Origin: an uncultured Porphyromonas sp.
GTDB taxonomy: Bacteria; Bacteroidota; Bacteroidia; Bacteroidales; Porphyromonadaceae
NCBI RefSeq assembly: GCF_902489635.1
Contig: NZ_CABUAN010000034.1
Span: 1 to 23,747, forward strand
Length of the DNA stretch: 23,747 nt
Direction of reading: 5' to 3'
The notes beneath the pieces are model-generated. The model made no database searches and was not told where the DNA came from. It saw only the letters and a program-made list of their open reading frames with translations. Each line of letters opens with the position of its first letter. The first letter of the stretch is position 1. The translations under genes and the position numbers were made by a program. Shown piece by piece: positions 23,730 to 23,747 of the stretch.

Positions 23730-23747
23730 GGAAGAAAAAATTCTTCG

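Noticed and set aside
1..23747. CACGTG motifs at both ends as terminal repeats of a mobile element
   Set aside because: The copies are unequal and in direct orientation, no transposase or integrase lies between them, and the interior is mostly housekeeping genes.

Overview
The window reads as a chromosomal segment of a Bacteroidota bacterium, most likely a Porphyromonas of the asaccharolytica/uenonis type. The reasons are: several genes are preceded by the Bacteroidota -7 promoter element TAnnTTTG; there is a DUF4494 family protein; ribosomal protein S16 has a long Ala/Glu-rich tail; and a Lys-C/PepK-like secreted serine protease carries a C-terminal domain of the type IX secretion kind. The species assignment is inference. 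I see no rRNA, tRNA, CRISPR array, transposase, integrase or phage gene.

Layout. Positions 1-2075 hold three small, A+T-richer hypothetical envelope genes (a lipoprotein, a secreted protein and a membrane-anchored protein). The first two are preceded by an identical 49-bp promoter/leader. Positions 2262-5714 are housekeeping: rpsP with its promoter and terminator, an M16 zinc peptidase, and a translationally coupled pair of a PlsC-type acyltransferase and a low-molecular-weight tyrosine phosphatase. Positions 5737-9300 form a two-gene operon: an EptA-like phosphoethanolamine transferase with its catalytic residues, followed, with a stop/start overlap, by a paralogue that has lost most of them. 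A strong terminator and an array of five 22-bp tandem repeats follow.

Positions 9475-16602 are an envelope/secretion block: a 963-aa PepK-like protease with a long leader, a very unusual secreted protein with a Tyr/Trp-rich middle and an Arg/Ser-rich tail, a FadL/OmpP1-like outer membrane barrel, and an EcsC-family protein. Positions 16621-17892 hold a DUF4494 gene and a YggS-type PLP-binding protein. The minus strand then converges on this block. In order of transcription it carries mazG, a zinc-ribbon methyltransferase, a predicted outer membrane protein (tightly packed, the last two coupled by a one-base overlap) and a malic enzyme/phosphotransacetylase fusion (maeB). The convergent gap has terminators for both sides and a second, hairpin-forming copy of the 22-bp repeat family. 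Palindromic TTTCCACGTGG elements lie at both ends of the window.

The best candidate for something undescribed is the active enzyme/pseudoenzyme pair at 5803-9230. Next are the Tyr/Trp-rich secreted protein and the families of small intergenic repeats (22-bp units, CACGTG palindromes, and shared GAGACT terminator stems). All functional calls come from reading motifs; no database search was run.
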